Positions 35,206 through 45,119 of a stretch of 64,000 nucleotides of DNA are shown one piece after another. The stretch comes from Bacteroidales bacterium (lineage in GTDB: Bacteria; Bacteroidota; Bacteroidia; Bacteroidales; FEN-979). Both the position numbers and the translations under genes were made by a program. The DNA lies in NCBI GenBank assembly GCA_025355465.1, contig JANXZO010000002.1, forward strand, positions 1-64,000. Direction: 5' to 3'. Under the pieces are notes generated by a model. It saw nothing but the letters and a program-made list of their open reading frames with translations, had not been told where the DNA came from and ran no database searches. Within the stretch, counting starts at the first letter, position 1; each line of letters begins with the position of its first letter.

Positions 35206-37587
35206 TCAGTCGGCCTTGGTCAGTATTTCAAATCTGATGGTCAGGGTCTCGCCGTTCTGATCGATCAGCGTGAGCCGGTGGGTGCCGCGAAGCGGTGCGA
35301 GGGCCATCTGGTGCAGGTTGGCGGTGGTGCCCATGAACCGGTCGTCGAGGTGCCAGTAGATCATCTGTGCCGGGTTGCGGTGGGCCACCTTGAACACAGC
35401 GCTTCCCGGCTTGCCTCCCAGGTCGACGGGCAGGTAGATGGAGCTGTTGTTCTTCGGGTAGATCATCTCCATGTTCTTCGCCTCGGCTCCTTGTCCGCAG
35501 CCGGGTTTGAACGGAGGAAGCACCGCGTAGAAGGGGTTCCGGCTGCGGAAATACCACTCCTGCACCGGGGGCAGCACAAACCAGGCGACGTGCTGCATGT
35601 TCTCCGGCGATTCACACGCCGAATTTACCTGGTACCTGCCGGTCCTGTCGAGGTGGATAAGCTGATGGTACGGACAGGCGCCGGTTTTCAATCCTGTCTT
35701 CTGCACCCACACCGTATCCACCGGTTCGCAGATGGCGCTGGCGCGGTGGCCGCTGTACCTGCAAACCGGGATCTCGGCCATCTCCTCATAGGGAGTCCGG
35801 AACCACCCCGATGCCGGCAACGCCTTGAAGATGTCGAAGAGGATGGGCGCTGCCACGCCGATCCCGGTGAGCCCGGGCCGCCCTTCACCGGAGGCGTTGC
35901 CCACCCATACCCCGACCACATAGCCCGGGGTGACCCCGACCGACCAGGCATCGCGGTTGCCAAAGCTCGTTCCCGTCTTCCAGGCGATCTTCTGCGAGGA
36001 GGAGAACGACTGCCACTGTAACTCTTCATCGGGGCGGGCCACCTCCACCATGGCTTCGAAGGTGAGCCAGATGGAGGCCGCATCGAACCACTGTGCCTGT
36101 CCGGTTTTTTGTGACGGCGCCGCCGCCTCCTTTTCCAGGTACACCGGCGGGTGGAAATCGGCGGCGGCATAACCTGTGCTGCTGCCGTTGAAGTTGCTGA
36201 GCCGGCGTGCCATGGAGGCGTACATCCCGGCAAGGTCCCACAACCGCGCCTCTGCGCCGCCCAGGATGATCGACAAACCATAATGGTCGGCCGGCTTGGT
36301 GAGGGTGGTCATGCCCGTTTTGCGAAGGAGGGCGTAAAACTGATCGTAGCCGTACGACTGCAGCATCTTCACGGCCGGGATGTTGAGCGAGCGTGCCAGC
36401 GCGCGTTTCGCGGGCACTGCGCCATCGTACGTGAGACTGTAGTTCTCCGGAATGAATCCGCCGATCTGCATGGGGATATCGGCCACCAGGGTGTTGGGCA
36501 GCAACAGCCCCTCCTTCAGCATCGAGGCATAGAGAAAAGGTTTCAGGATACTTCCGGTGCTGCGCGGCGCCCTGAGGATGTCCACATCGTTGCCTTTTCC
36601 CGTGATGCCTGCTCCGGCCAGGTTTCCCGCATAGACCAGCACCTTCCCGCTGTTCACCTCCAGCACGATGGCAGCGGCATTCCATATCTCGTTGGCCCGT
36701 AGCTGGATGCTGTGCTGCGCCAGGATGTTGTTGACCCGATCCTGGAGGGTGTAGTCGACGGTGGTTCGTATCCTGGCTCCTTTGTAACCCTCCTTGGACA
36801 CCCTTCCCAGCAGGTGCGGAGCCAGTTGCGGCAGGGCGAAGGGTTTGCCGGGGAGCGACTCGCTTCGTGCCAGGTCGCGGGTAAGTGTGTCGATGACGCC
36901 ATCTTTCAGCAGCTCATCGAGCAGGCGGTTTCGTTTAGCCAGCAGGTAGCCCGGGTTGCGACCGGGATAGATCAAACCCGGACTGTTGGGCAGCACGGCC
37001 AGGGTGGCTGCCTCGGCCCAGGAGAGCTGGCTCGCGTCGCGGGCAAAATAACGCCATGCCGCGGCATCCAGACCCACCACGTTGCCGCCGAACGGGGCAT
37101 GCGACGCATACAGCCGGAGGATGTCGCGTTTGCTGTGGGTGAGCTCGAGCCGGAGGGCCATCACCATCTCCAGGCCCTTTTCTAGGTAGGTCCGGTGGCG
37201 GTTCCTGCGGGCCAGCCTCACCACCTGCATGGTGATGGTGCTCCCTCCGCTCACCACCCGGCCCCGCCGGATGTTGAGGTAAACCGCCCTGGCCAGGGCC
37301 ACGGGGTTGAATCCGGGATGGTACCTGAAGTACCGGTCTTCGTAACACAGGATCGCCTTGCTGAACTTTTCGGGCACGGAGTCACGCTCCGGAAAGCGCC
37401 ACTGCTGGTCGCCGCTGATCTTCGCCCCCAGCAAACGGTTCTCGCAGTCGAGGATCACCGTGGAGGTGGGCTCCCGGAACAGCGGGTCAGGCAGCGAGAA
37501 CCAGAAAAGCAACAGCAGCAGGAACCCCGTCATCATCCAGAGGTACTTCCGCCAGCCGGCAAACAGCTTTCTTACCCTTCCGTTCAT
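35206..37587 (-). CDS. pbpC: Penicillin-binding protein 1C
   Basis: About 793 aa from the ATG at 37585-37587, which overlaps the stop of the upstream alpha-2-macroglobulin gene (ATGA). N-terminal membrane anchor (YLWMMTGFLLLLLFWFSLP); family 51 glycosyltransferase domain (AILCYEDRYFRYHPGFNPVALARA, SGGSTITMQVVRLARR); transpeptidase domain with SxxK in RSTGSILKPFLYAS, SLN in ARSLNIPAVK and KTG in AWKTGTSFGNRDAW; C-terminal PBP1C BiPBP-type beta domain. Peptidoglycan synthase, possibly for repair. Pairing with an A2M gene is a conserved arrangement (pbpC-yfhM in enterics). Confidence 0.94.
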   Translation of the reverse strand: MNGRVRKLFAGWRKYLWMMTGFLLLLLFWFSLPDPLFREPTSTVILDCENRLLGAKISGDQQWRFPERDSVPEKFSKAILCYEDRYFRYHPGFNPVALARAVYLNIRRGRVVSGGSTITMQVVRLARRNRHRTYLEKGLEMVMALRLELTHSKRDILRLYASHAPFGGNVVGLDAAAWRYFARDASQLSWAEAATLAVLPNSPGLIYPGRNPGYLLAKRNRLLDELLKDGVIDTLTRDLARSESLPGKPFALPQLAPHLLGRVSKEGYKGARIRTTVDYTLQDRVNNILAQHSIQLRANEIWNAAAIVLEVNSGKVLVYAGNLAGAGITGKGNDVDILRAPRSTGSILKPFLYASMLKEGLLLPNTLVADIPMQIGGFIPENYSLTYDGAVPAKRALARSLNIPAVKMLQSYGYDQFYALLRKTGMTTLTKPADHYGLSIILGGAEARLWDLAGMYASMARRLSNFNGSSTGYAAADFHPPVYLEKEAAAPSQKTGQAQWFDAASIWLTFEAMVEVARPDEELQWQSFSSSQKIAWKTGTSFGNRDAWSVGVTPGYVVGVWVGNASGEGRPGLTGIGVAAPILFDIFKALPASGWFRTPYEEMAEIPVCRYSGHRASAICEPVDTVWVQKTGLKTGACPYHQLIHLDRTGRYQVNSACESPENMQHVAWFVLPPVQEWYFRSRNPFYAVLPPFKPGCGQGAEAKNMEMIYPKNNSSIYLPVDLGGKPGSAVFKVAHRNPAQMIYWHLDDRFMGTTANLHQMALAPLRGTHRLTLIDQNGETLTIRFEILTKAD

Positions 37588-40500
37588 TTTACAGGTGGGA
37601 CCACCTCTACCCATCCTCCCGGAACTCTGGCGCCGATGGTGTTATCGTACATCGCCTCACAGGCCGTGGCCGGCTGATAAAACCGCCCCTGGTAGGTAGC
37701 CATCAGCATCACCCGGAAAGTCTTCGACTGGTTGGGCTTCAGCGAAAACCAGGTGTAGACCCGGTCGTCGCGCACATCCTGGTTGTCGAACGCAGAACGC
37801 TCCGTAACCGCCTGGGCCAGGTCGCTGCTGCGGGCGTTGATCACCTCCCATCCCGAAGGAAAGACCTCGTTCAGGGCCAGCTGCCTGTATTCGCCGCGAA
37901 GCCCGGGGTTGGTCACCGTGACCTCCGCCACAAAGTTGGTTCCCTGCTCAAGCTTCCGCGGATTGATGACCTGCCCCTTGAGCGACTTATATTGTACGGC
38001 GATCTTCAGGTTGTTCGACGCACGTGATGTGTCGCCGTAAGCCGGAATGCCGGTGATGATGAGCCTGGCGTAAAGGATCCCCTTGCCGGCAGCCGTCACC
38101 TGAACACTCCCCTTCTTCCCCGGCTTCACATCAATGGCGGCCGTGACCAGCGGTTTTGCCGAGGCGACCTCCTCCACGGCTCCGCCGTTGCATTGGTATT
38201 TTGCCATCAGACCTGCCACTGTGGTACCGCCGGTAAAACGACTCACCGCCATCAGGGCCCAGGCGGTGGACTGGGTGCTGTACCATTCGTTCGAACACAG
38301 GGCGGCAGAGATCTCCTTCACCAGCGGCGCGGCTTTGGTAAGCATGCCGAGCAACGATAACGCATCGGCGATGATGGCCTTGTCGCGCAGGTCGGAGCCA
38401 TAGGTATCCGACAGCTCGCGGTAGGGGGCGATCTGCAGGGTAGCCGAGGCGACCAGCTGCATCGCCACCTCTTTCCTGCCGGCCAGCTGGTAGGCTGAAG
38501 CCAGCATCCACCGGGCTGCCACAGAGAGGTTTTTGGTTTCGAGCAACCTGTTCATGGCGCCGGTCTCCGGCGCTTTGGCCAGGGCCAGGGTGTAGAGCCG
38601 GTAGGCCTGGGTGAGGTCGTCGTTGAAATACCCCTGGTTGAAGACCCACGAAATCGCCTTCTGCCGCTGAAACTCTTTCCACGTGGACAGGAAGCCCACC
38701 GGAAGTGAATACCCGCGCTGTTCGGCCTCCAGCATGAAATGGCCGGCATAGCAGGTTCCCCAGTCGTCGGCATAGGCCGATCCGGGCCAGTAGCTCAACC
38801 CGCCGTTGGCCAGCTGAAAGCCCCGGATCTGCCGGATCCCGGCGCGGATGTTCTTCTCCGCCTCCTGTTTTCGCGCCTCCGGCAGCTCCATCAGCGAGGA
38901 GAGATACAACTGAGGAAACACGGCGGAGGTGGTCTGCTCAAGACATCCGTAAGGATAATGGATCAGGAAACCGAGCCTTTTCTCCAGGTTCAGCGGAAGG
39001 ATGGAGGAGAGCTCCAGCGTTCCCGCGTTGGTTCCCGGAATGCCTGCCGGCTGGTACACGAAAGTCCACGAGGCTCCGGGCCGGATGGCCTTTTCCAGCA
39101 CATCGGTCACCGGGAGGTTGGGGTTGCGAACGTTGAGCTCGATGGTATGCTCCGCCCTTTCGTTGCCGCTGGTGGCTACGATCGTCACTTTGCCGATGCC
39201 GGTCGCCTCCTGAACCATCAGGTCGAAAGTCACCAGCTTGTCGCCGGGGGCGGTAAAGGCCACTTGCCGAGTCCTCTCTCCGGCGATGCCGAAAAGTTCA
39301 TTTACCAGCAGCTCCACCTTCACGTTGCCGATCTTTTTGTCCATGGAGAAAACGCTGACAGGGAGTTTGAGGGTTTCGCCCGGTCCCACCACCCGGGGGA
39401 GGGTGGCCAGCACCATGAGCGGTTTCTTTACCGGCACAGTCTTCTCATTTGCTCCATAGGCGCCGTCGCGTCCGGCCACCACCATCACCCGCACCGAGCC
39501 GATGTACTGCGGCATGACGAACAGGTGCGTCCTGGTTTCGCCGGCTTTCAGCTCAAACGGACCGAAGCAGCGTACCATGGGCCTGAACCGGTTGGCCTTG
39601 AGCGACCCTTTCAGGGCTCCCTCCTCGTCGCCGCCAATGCTGAGGATGCGCTGCAACTCGCCGGTGAACGCCCCCATCACCTGGTCGAACAGGTCCCAGC
39701 TCTTCACCCCCAGCGCCTCCCTGGCGTAGAAGGTAAGCCACGGGTCGGGGGTTTTGAAGCGGGTCAGGTCCAGCAATCCGTCGTCGACCACAGCCAGGGT
39801 GTAGGTCATGGCTTTGCCGCCGGCCTCCTTCACGGTGATGCTCTCCTTCTTGCCCGGACTGAAGCTGCCTGCCACGCCAATCACCGGTTTCAGGTGGGTT
39901 GCAGGATCCTCCACCACCACCGGCAACACGCCGTAAAGCCGTATCGGAAGGTCGTTCTTCGTTTGCGAATGGGGCTGAATGAGGGTGATGGAGGCATAAC
40001 AGTTGGGCGCCATGTTTGGCGTAACCTCGAAGGTGATCTCGGTGGTTCCCTGCCGGGTGGGTGTCCAGAAGGATTTCAGGATGGCGGAGCCTGTTTCGAG
40101 GGTCAGCAACGCCCTGCCGTCGGGAGAGGAGGGGATGGTGAGCTTCACCTTGTCGCCGACTTTGTATTTCTCTTTGTTGGCTGTGATGGTGAGCATGGCT
40201 GCCGCCTGTTTTTCGCCGCCCGGCATGCGGTAGTAGCCGGGCCAATCCGCATACACCACCCGGGCTGCTGAATGACCCGAGGTTTTGTCGGTAACTTTGA
40301 TCAGGTACCGGCCCCAATCTTCGTAACCTACGCGGAAGGTGTAGACTCCCCGCCCTGCGCTGGTCGCTATCACCATCGAATCCACCGGATGAAGGTCTGA
40401 GGTGGAGATGAAATCGGCATAGCCCGATTCCGAATTGTCCCACCACCAGCGCCAGTTGAGTTTGAACACCGCTACTTTGAGCCTGTTTGCCGGCACGAGG

Positions 40501-43157
40501 TTCCCGTCGGGGTCTACATTCACCAGCGCGATGGGGTAATCCTTGTCGGTACTCAGCACCCGGTCGCCCTGCGAGGCCTGCGGGATGCTCAGTCCGGCAT
40601 AGGAGGTAAAGGGGTAATAGGGCATGGTGAACCGGTCGATGCTGAAATCGCCGCCATCCTCAAACACCATGGTTTCAAAGCTGGCTTTGAGCACGCCGGG
40701 TGCGGCGCTCTTCACACGGATAGCCGGGACGATCTTCGCATTCCCGTTCTCATCGAGGCGGCCGTCGAAAAGGGTCACATTCTCTGCACTGAAGCCCGCA
40801 GCGGGGTTTTCGAACACATAGCCGGGATACTTCGGAAACGCGGTGGCCGCTTTGGTGAGGGTGAGGGTCACCTTCGCCCTGAGGTTGCGGGCCACAGAAC
40901 CGGTAAGCCAGGCCGCCCCCAGCATCACGGTGGGAACCCGGTCCTTCACCAGCTTGTCGGTCACGAAATTCAGGGTGATCTTCAACCGGTTTGGCTTCAC
41001 GGTCTCGATCTTGATGTTCTTCCTGAATTCAGCCGCCCCGATGTTCACCTTCGCCAGCCAGTTGCCGGTAGGCGCTTCCGGAGCGGTAGCGGTGCTGAAG
41101 TTGTAAAACCCGCCAACGGAGCTGTTCCTGATCTGCCGCACCACCAGCTGTCCGTTGGGATTATAGAGCGAAAAATTCACCGGATGGTTGGCCGGCAGCT
41201 GTTTTGTCTTGTCTTCGAGGATGAAAGTGAGGAAGAGCGAATCGCCCGGTCGCCATACGCCGCGCTCGCCGTAAATGAATCCTTTGATCCCCTTCTGCAC
41301 GGGTTCGCCGCTCACGTCGAACATGCTCATCGACAAAGCTGTTCCTTCGGCAAGTTTCAGGTAACCCTTCTGACTTCCCTGTCTGGCAACCACCACAAAC
41401 GGTCGCTTCTTCAGGGGCACCACGGCCATCCCGTCGCCATCGGTGACCGACTGACCCATGGCACGAAGCTGAAAGTTGAAAAACTCCACCGCCACGCCTT
41501 TCAGGGGTTTGGTGGTCACCAGGTCGGTGACGAAGAGATGCCAGGTGCCGTCGTTCCCCGCCTTGGCGATGATGCCCAGGTCGGAAGCCAGGATGTTCTT
41601 CGTGATGGTCTTGTTGAAATAGTAGGATGCCTTGCAGGGGTCGTTGCGCTCTTCCCAGTGGTAGTTGCGCCATCCGCCGTTGTCGTAATCGTCGTTGAAA
41701 TAGTCGCCGTAATAGGCCCACTCCTTCTCGTTATCCGCCTCCGGATCCTCTACCACCACCATGTCGGTGACGGGTTTGGCGAGGGAGTCGGCAGCCATAC
41801 AGGTCAAGGCCGAATAGCCCGGCCTGAACGACAGCGATACGGCATAGATGGCTCCCGGCTCCGTCTTCATCAGCGCGGAGAGGTCGATGGAAAAACGGTT
41901 CCACTTGCTGTAATCGGTGATGGCCGTGAGCGGCATGGTCTTCTTCAGCACCACACGCCCCACGCGAACCAGCTCCGAGGTGCTGTTGAGGTCGTTCACC
42001 TGGAGGAACTGCAGGATGTTGGTTTCAAACACACGGACCACCTTGATGTCGACAGCCCGCAGGTTCACCGCCTCGAAGGGGAGCAGCATCCCGGTGGAGG
42101 CGGGCATGATGTTGCCGTCGCCGGCAAAGCGCACATTCGGGCCCGTTCCTTCGATGAGCACCTCTTCCGGGATGCGTTTGCCCAGCTCCGTGCGGTTGAG
42201 GTTCCGGATGCCGGGCTCGAGGGTGAGGCGCAGCTTCTTCTCCTGCGTGTCGGGGAGGTAGATCCACAGCAGGTTGTCTTCGATGGTGTAGCGCAGGTCG
42301 TGGTAGGACCCCAGACTGAACAATCCGTCGAGGTTCTGGTCGGACTTCAGCGGGTCGGAGAACTGAACCATCAGGCAGCGCTCTCCCGTGGTAAACAAGC
42401 GGGTTCCGAGGAAGGAGAAGTCGCCGAGGGCCGGGATGACGACCCGCTTCTCCCCTTCGCTCTGTGCATCGATGGGACCACCGTTCCAGGTAAGGATCAC
42501 CTCTCCTGCCGTGGCGCCCCTGCGGATGGAGTCGACCTGGAAGGTGTGCTGCCGTTTGGCTCCTTCGTGAAGCCAGGCGACCGGGAGCTCTCTGCCCGAC
42601 TGGGTAGCCCGCAGCACCTTCTCCACCAGCGAGTCGGGGGCCAGGTCGGCCGTGGTGAGCGAGCCCGACAGGAACTCATTGCCCAGGTCGGCGTTGGCGT
42701 AAGCCTTGTGGTTCAGCGCCTCCACCTCCACCCGTTGCTGCATGGTCTGAAACTGAAACACCATTGTCTTCAGCGAGTCGGGAACGCGGATGAGTTGCGA
42801 GAGGGCGAACTCCACCGTATAGACCTGGTTTTGCGGCATGGGCTCGTCGGGTCTGAATTCCAGCGTGCGGCTGTCGCTCCAGAAGCACTTCCCGGCGATG
42901 GCGGGTCTGATGGTGAAGTATGACTTTTCGAGCGGCATGCCGAAGTTCGCCGAATCGGCAAAATCCTCGCTGAGCCGCACCTTCACCGAGGCATGGGTGG
43001 AGACGACTCCCGCGGTGAAGGCCGCAACATATTCGCGGAAGGCCGGGTTGACCCGGATCAGTGAGGGGGATTTCCGTGAAGTACAGGTGACGATGAACAG
43101 CGCCTGGATTACCACCAGGAGGGTAACAAGGGCGATGGAGCGGTAGGTTTTTTTCAT
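37584..43157 (-). CDS. Bacterial alpha-2-macroglobulin lipoprotein with intact thioester
   Basis: 1857 aa from the ATG at 43155-43157. Lipobox at about residue 22 (ALFIVTC|TSRK). Many MG-type beta domains come first, including the conserved GIKGFIYGERGVWRPGDSLFLTFIL segment. An A2M central region with KPLMVLATLPRVVGPGETLKLPV follows, then the thioester motif CLEQ in YPYGCLEQTTSAVFPQLYL, with Cys about residue 1405, in an alpha/alpha toroid. The C-terminus is a receptor-like beta domain. Such proteins trap attacking proteases in the periplasm through the reactive thioester and are thought to work with PBP1C after envelope damage. It sits between a transglutaminase-like gene (33 bp upstream) and pbpC (4-base overlap). 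Confidence 0.94.
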   Translation of the reverse strand: MKKTYRSIALVTLLVVIQALFIVTCTSRKSPSLIRVNPAFREYVAAFTAGVVSTHASVKVRLSEDFADSANFGMPLEKSYFTIRPAIAGKCFWSDSRTLEFRPDEPMPQNQVYTVEFALSQLIRVPDSLKTMVFQFQTMQQRVEVEALNHKAYANADLGNEFLSGSLTTADLAPDSLVEKVLRATQSGRELPVAWLHEGAKRQHTFQVDSIRRGATAGEVILTWNGGPIDAQSEGEKRVVIPALGDFSFLGTRLFTTGERCLMVQFSDPLKSDQNLDGLFSLGSYHDLRYTIEDNLLWIYLPDTQEKKLRLTLEPGIRNLNRTELGKRIPEEVLIEGTGPNVRFAGDGNIMPASTGMLLPFEAVNLRAVDIKVVRVFETNILQFLQVNDLNSTSELVRVGRVVLKKTMPLTAITDYSKWNRFSIDLSALMKTEPGAIYAVSLSFRPGYSALTCMAADSLAKPVTDMVVVEDPEADNEKEWAYYGDYFNDDYDNGGWRNYHWEERNDPCKASYYFNKTITKNILASDLGIIAKAGNDGTWHLFVTDLVTTKPLKGVAVEFFNFQLRAMGQSVTDGDGMAVVPLKKRPFVVVARQGSQKGYLKLAEGTALSMSMFDVSGEPVQKGIKGFIYGERGVWRPGDSLFLTFILEDKTKQLPANHPVNFSLYNPNGQLVVRQIRNSSVGGFYNFSTATAPEAPTGNWLAKVNIGAAEFRKNIKIETVKPNRLKITLNFVTDKLVKDRVPTVMLGAAWLTGSVARNLRAKVTLTLTKAATAFPKYPGYVFENPAAGFSAENVTLFDGRLDENGNAKIVPAIRVKSAAPGVLKASFETMVFEDGGDFSIDRFTMPYYPFTSYAGLSIPQASQGDRVLSTDKDYPIALVNVDPDGNLVPANRLKVAVFKLNWRWWWDNSESGYADFISTSDLHPVDSMVIATSAGRGVYTFRVGYEDWGRYLIKVTDKTSGHSAARVVYADWPGYYRMPGGEKQAAAMLTITANKEKYKVGDKVKLTIPSSPDGRALLTLETGSAILKSFWTPTRQGTTEITFEVTPNMAPNCYASITLIQPHSQTKNDLPIRLYGVLPVVVEDPATHLKPVIGVAGSFSPGKKESITVKEAGGKAMTYTLAVVDDGLLDLTRFKTPDPWLTFYAREALGVKSWDLFDQVMGAFTGELQRILSIGGDEEGALKGSLKANRFRPMVRCFGPFELKAGETRTHLFVMPQYIGSVRVMVVAGRDGAYGANEKTVPVKKPLMVLATLPRVVGPGETLKLPVSVFSMDKKIGNVKVELLVNELFGIAGERTRQVAFTAPGDKLVTFDLMVQEATGIGKVTIVATSGNERAEHTIELNVRNPNLPVTDVLEKAIRPGASWTFVYQPAGIPGTNAGTLELSSILPLNLEKRLGFLIHYPYGCLEQTTSAVFPQLYLSSLMELPEARKQEAEKNIRAGIRQIRGFQLANGGLSYWPGSAYADDWGTCYAGHFMLEAEQRGYSLPVGFLSTWKEFQRQKAISWVFNQGYFNDDLTQAYRLYTLALAKAPETGAMNRLLETKNLSVAARWMLASAYQLAGRKEVAMQLVASATLQIAPYRELSDTYGSDLRDKAIIADALSLLGMLTKAAPLVKEISAALCSNEWYSTQSTAWALMAVSRFTGGTTVAGLMAKYQCNGGAVEEVASAKPLVTAAIDVKPGKKGSVQVTAAGKGILYARLIITGIPAYGDTSRASNNLKIAVQYKSLKGQVINPRKLEQGTNFVAEVTVTNPGLRGEYRQLALNEVFPSGWEVINARSSDLAQAVTERSAFDNQDVRDDRVYTWFSLKPNQSKTFRVMLMATYQGRFYQPATACEAMYDNTIGARVPGGWVEVVPPVK

Positions 43158-43190
43158 GAGACAGAGGATTATCGGCAGTTTCACTGCAAT

Positions 43191-44414
43191 TTACCGGTTG
43201 AGGGGTACGCCAAATAATGAATATTTACGGAAAAGGTCGCTGCGAAGAGGTTTCGCGGTGTCGAAATAGAGCCGGAGGAACAGCTGCTGTTCGCGCACCT
43301 TCTGCTGCATGTCGAGGATGTTGGGGGCCAGGTCCGACATGTTGCGTTTGAGCAACTCGTCCTCCATCACGACGCCAGCCAGCAGGTTTGCCGCGGTTTT
43401 CAGCTCCCGGTCGCAGGTGTCCACCATCTGCCGGATCACCACCTCCGGCTTCATGGGTTTGAACTGGTGGTTGTAATAATCGATGTAAAGGCCAAACAGC
43501 CGCACCGAGGCATTGTAGTGGTTCACCGCCACGTTGAACTGGTAGACCACCTGCCGTTGCCGTTCCATTTCACGGTTGCGCAGGTCGATCTCGCGGTTTG
43601 TTGCATAGACCTGACTGTTCTGGCGAAGATAGCGGGCATATTCGGAGAGCGGGTTGTTTATGATTCCGTTCTTTTCCACCCTGCGAAGGGTGGCTGCGTT
43701 CTGCTCCTCTTTGGTCAGGGCGAGGTAGGCGGCAATGCTGTCGGCGAACATGAAGCGGTCCGTATCGGTTTTGGAACCCGGTTTGCCGTTGTAAAAATCG
43801 GCGGCGGTATAGAAATGAAAAAGGCATTGCCACAGGGGATCGTACGGCATGTGGGAGCGGATCTGGCGCACCGGCGCCACCATGAAATATTCGGCGGTGA
43901 ACCGTTTCACGAACCTGCCGTTCTCCACATATCCCGAGCCCCAGGTGGGGTCGAAGAAATACCACAGACTGTCCACCACGGCCACTACCCAGGCATGGGG
44001 CAACCCCGCAATGACGCTGTTCTGGCGGGTATACCCGTGTATCACGTAACTCTGAATTCCGCAATTGGCGCACAGTTCGCGAAATACCTCGGCATATCCC
44101 TGGCACACGGCTTTACGGTCGGACAGGGTCTTCAACACCACCGCCGCAGGGTTGTCGGAGGCGTTGGCGGTGTACATGTTGGCCACGTCGTAGGCGATGT
44201 GGGTGGCGGTCCAGGCATAGATCGCCCGCACCCGGTCGCGCTGGCGGGGGAGCCGGGCATTGAAAAATGAGGAGAGGGATCCGGGGTCCTGTGCCACTGA
44301 ATCGGGCACACTGGCTGCCATTTGATCGGCTTTGGCAAATTCGCTTTTCGGCTGGGGATGGGCCGCGCGCAGGATGAGAAAAAAAAGCAGTAAAACAAGA
44401 AGGGAAGATTTCAT
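43191..44414 (-). CDS. Secreted transglutaminase-like protein
   Basis: 407 aa. Signal peptide LLVLLLFFLILRAAHPQ. The transglutaminase-core fold (residues about 55-190) has the triad: Cys in RKAVCQGYAEVFRELC, His in AGLPHAWVVAVVDSLWY and Asp in YFFDPTWGSGYV. A helical C-terminal region (residues 230-400), rich in Arg, Asn and Gln, follows with no recognised domain. Family members include peptidases and cross-linking enzymes; which applies is unknown. It is the first gene of a transglutaminase/A2M/pbpC operon on the minus strand. Confidence 0.85.
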   Translation of the reverse strand: MKSSLLVLLLFFLILRAAHPQPKSEFAKADQMAASVPDSVAQDPGSLSSFFNARLPRQRDRVRAIYAWTATHIAYDVANMYTANASDNPAAVVLKTLSDRKAVCQGYAEVFRELCANCGIQSYVIHGYTRQNSVIAGLPHAWVVAVVDSLWYFFDPTWGSGYVENGRFVKRFTAEYFMVAPVRQIRSHMPYDPLWQCLFHFYTAADFYNGKPGSKTDTDRFMFADSIAAYLALTKEEQNAATLRRVEKNGIINNPLSEYARYLRQNSQVYATNREIDLRNREMERQRQVVYQFNVAVNHYNASVRLFGLYIDYYNHQFKPMKPEVVIRQMVDTCDRELKTAANLLAGVVMEDELLKRNMSDLAPNILDMQQKVREQQLFLRLYFDTAKPLRSDLFRKYSLFGVPLNR

Positions 44415-44420
44415 CGATGC

Positions 44421-44456
44421 CCCATTTTTTCCTTAACAATATTAAGAAAAAAAGGG
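44421..44456 (-). terminator. AT-rich hairpin between the RRM gene and the transglutaminase operon
   Basis: An imperfect inverted repeat from CCCATTTTTT to AAAAAAAGGG with central CTTAA/TTAAG. It lies 42-77 bp after the RRM stop on the minus strand. It could end that transcript, but the T-runs are inside the stem rather than after it. Confidence 0.35.
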
Positions 44457-44497
44457 ATGCACCGATGAAGGCAATGATTTATCTCAGCCGGGTGTTC

Positions 44498-44812
44498 TCA
44501 GAATCTCTTTTTGAAGCCGCCACGGGAGTCGCCGCGGGAGTCGCCAAAGCCGCCGGGTTTACGATCGGTCTTGGGGCGTGCTACGGAAACGGTCATCACC
44601 TTGCCGTCGAATTCGGCGTTGTTCAGTTCTTCAATAGCCTTGTCGGCCTCTTCGTCGTTTTTCATCTCCACAAAACCGAACCCGCGCGACCGGCCCGAGA
44701 AGTTGTCTTTGATAACCCTTGCAGAGTTCACTTCACCGTAATCGGCAAAGGCCTGCTTGAGGTCTTCGTCATTGATCCTGAAACTTAAATTTGATACAAA
44801 AATGTTTTTCAC
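44498..44812 (-). CDS. RRM RNA-binding protein
   Basis: 104 aa. A single RNA-recognition motif: RNP2 is NIFVSNLSF and RNP1 is SRGFGFVEM, with the usual beta-alpha-beta-beta-alpha-beta order ending in MTVSVARPK. A Gly/Arg/Ser-rich tail (FGDSRGDSRGGFKKRF) follows. Small RRM proteins of this kind are abundant in Bacteroidota and act as RNA-binding or RNA-chaperone proteins. The -7 box lies about 140 bp upstream of the ATG, leaving an unusually long leader, which suggests post-transcriptional or temperature-linked control. Confidence 0.92.
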   Translation of the reverse strand: MKNIFVSNLSFRINDEDLKQAFADYGEVNSARVIKDNFSGRSRGFGFVEMKNDEEADKAIEELNNAEFDGKVMTVSVARPKTDRKPGGFGDSRGDSRGGFKKRF

Positions 44813-44954
44813 GTTTGATGGTTTAGGAATGAGTACTGGATAAAGGATTTTAAGATTCAGGGTACGTGAACAAAACCGGGACGCGACACGAAAGAAGAGG
44901 TGATAACGACGCTTGAATTGCTGGGCGGATAATCGGAATACTCAAAAGCCGCTG

Positions 44955-44962
44955 CAAAAATA
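44955..44962 (-). promoter_or_regulatory. -7 box for the RRM gene
   Basis: TATTTTTG followed by C on the minus strand. The intergenic stretch 44813-45119 (307 bp) holds this box, the roughly 140 nt RRM leader and the divergent pirin promoter. No gene is seen in it. Confidence 0.55.
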
Positions 44963-45024
44963 CACATTTTACCCGAGTTAACAATAAACTGGCAATCTCC
45001 ACGCTCATCTATAGTTAATTTCCC

Positions 45025-45032
45025 TATTTTTG
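45025..45032 (+). promoter_or_regulatory. -7 box for the pirin gene
   Basis: TATTTTTG, about 88 bp before the pirin ATG. The leader contains a GC-rich hairpin-prone segment (CCGCTGTTGCGCAGCAGCGG, near 45069-45088). Confidence 0.5.
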
Positions 45033-45119
45033 TATTAGCGCTGTCAGGCGCATAAACATTCCCGGCATCCGCTGTTGCGCAGCAGCGGACCGCAACCCGG
45101 TTAAACCAAACAAAGTATT

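Noticed and set aside
38739-42923. Long plus-strand open frames (510 and 579 codons) opposite the A2M gene
   Set aside because: Antisense shadows of a GC-rich gene: His/Arg/Gly-rich, no domains, no promoter.
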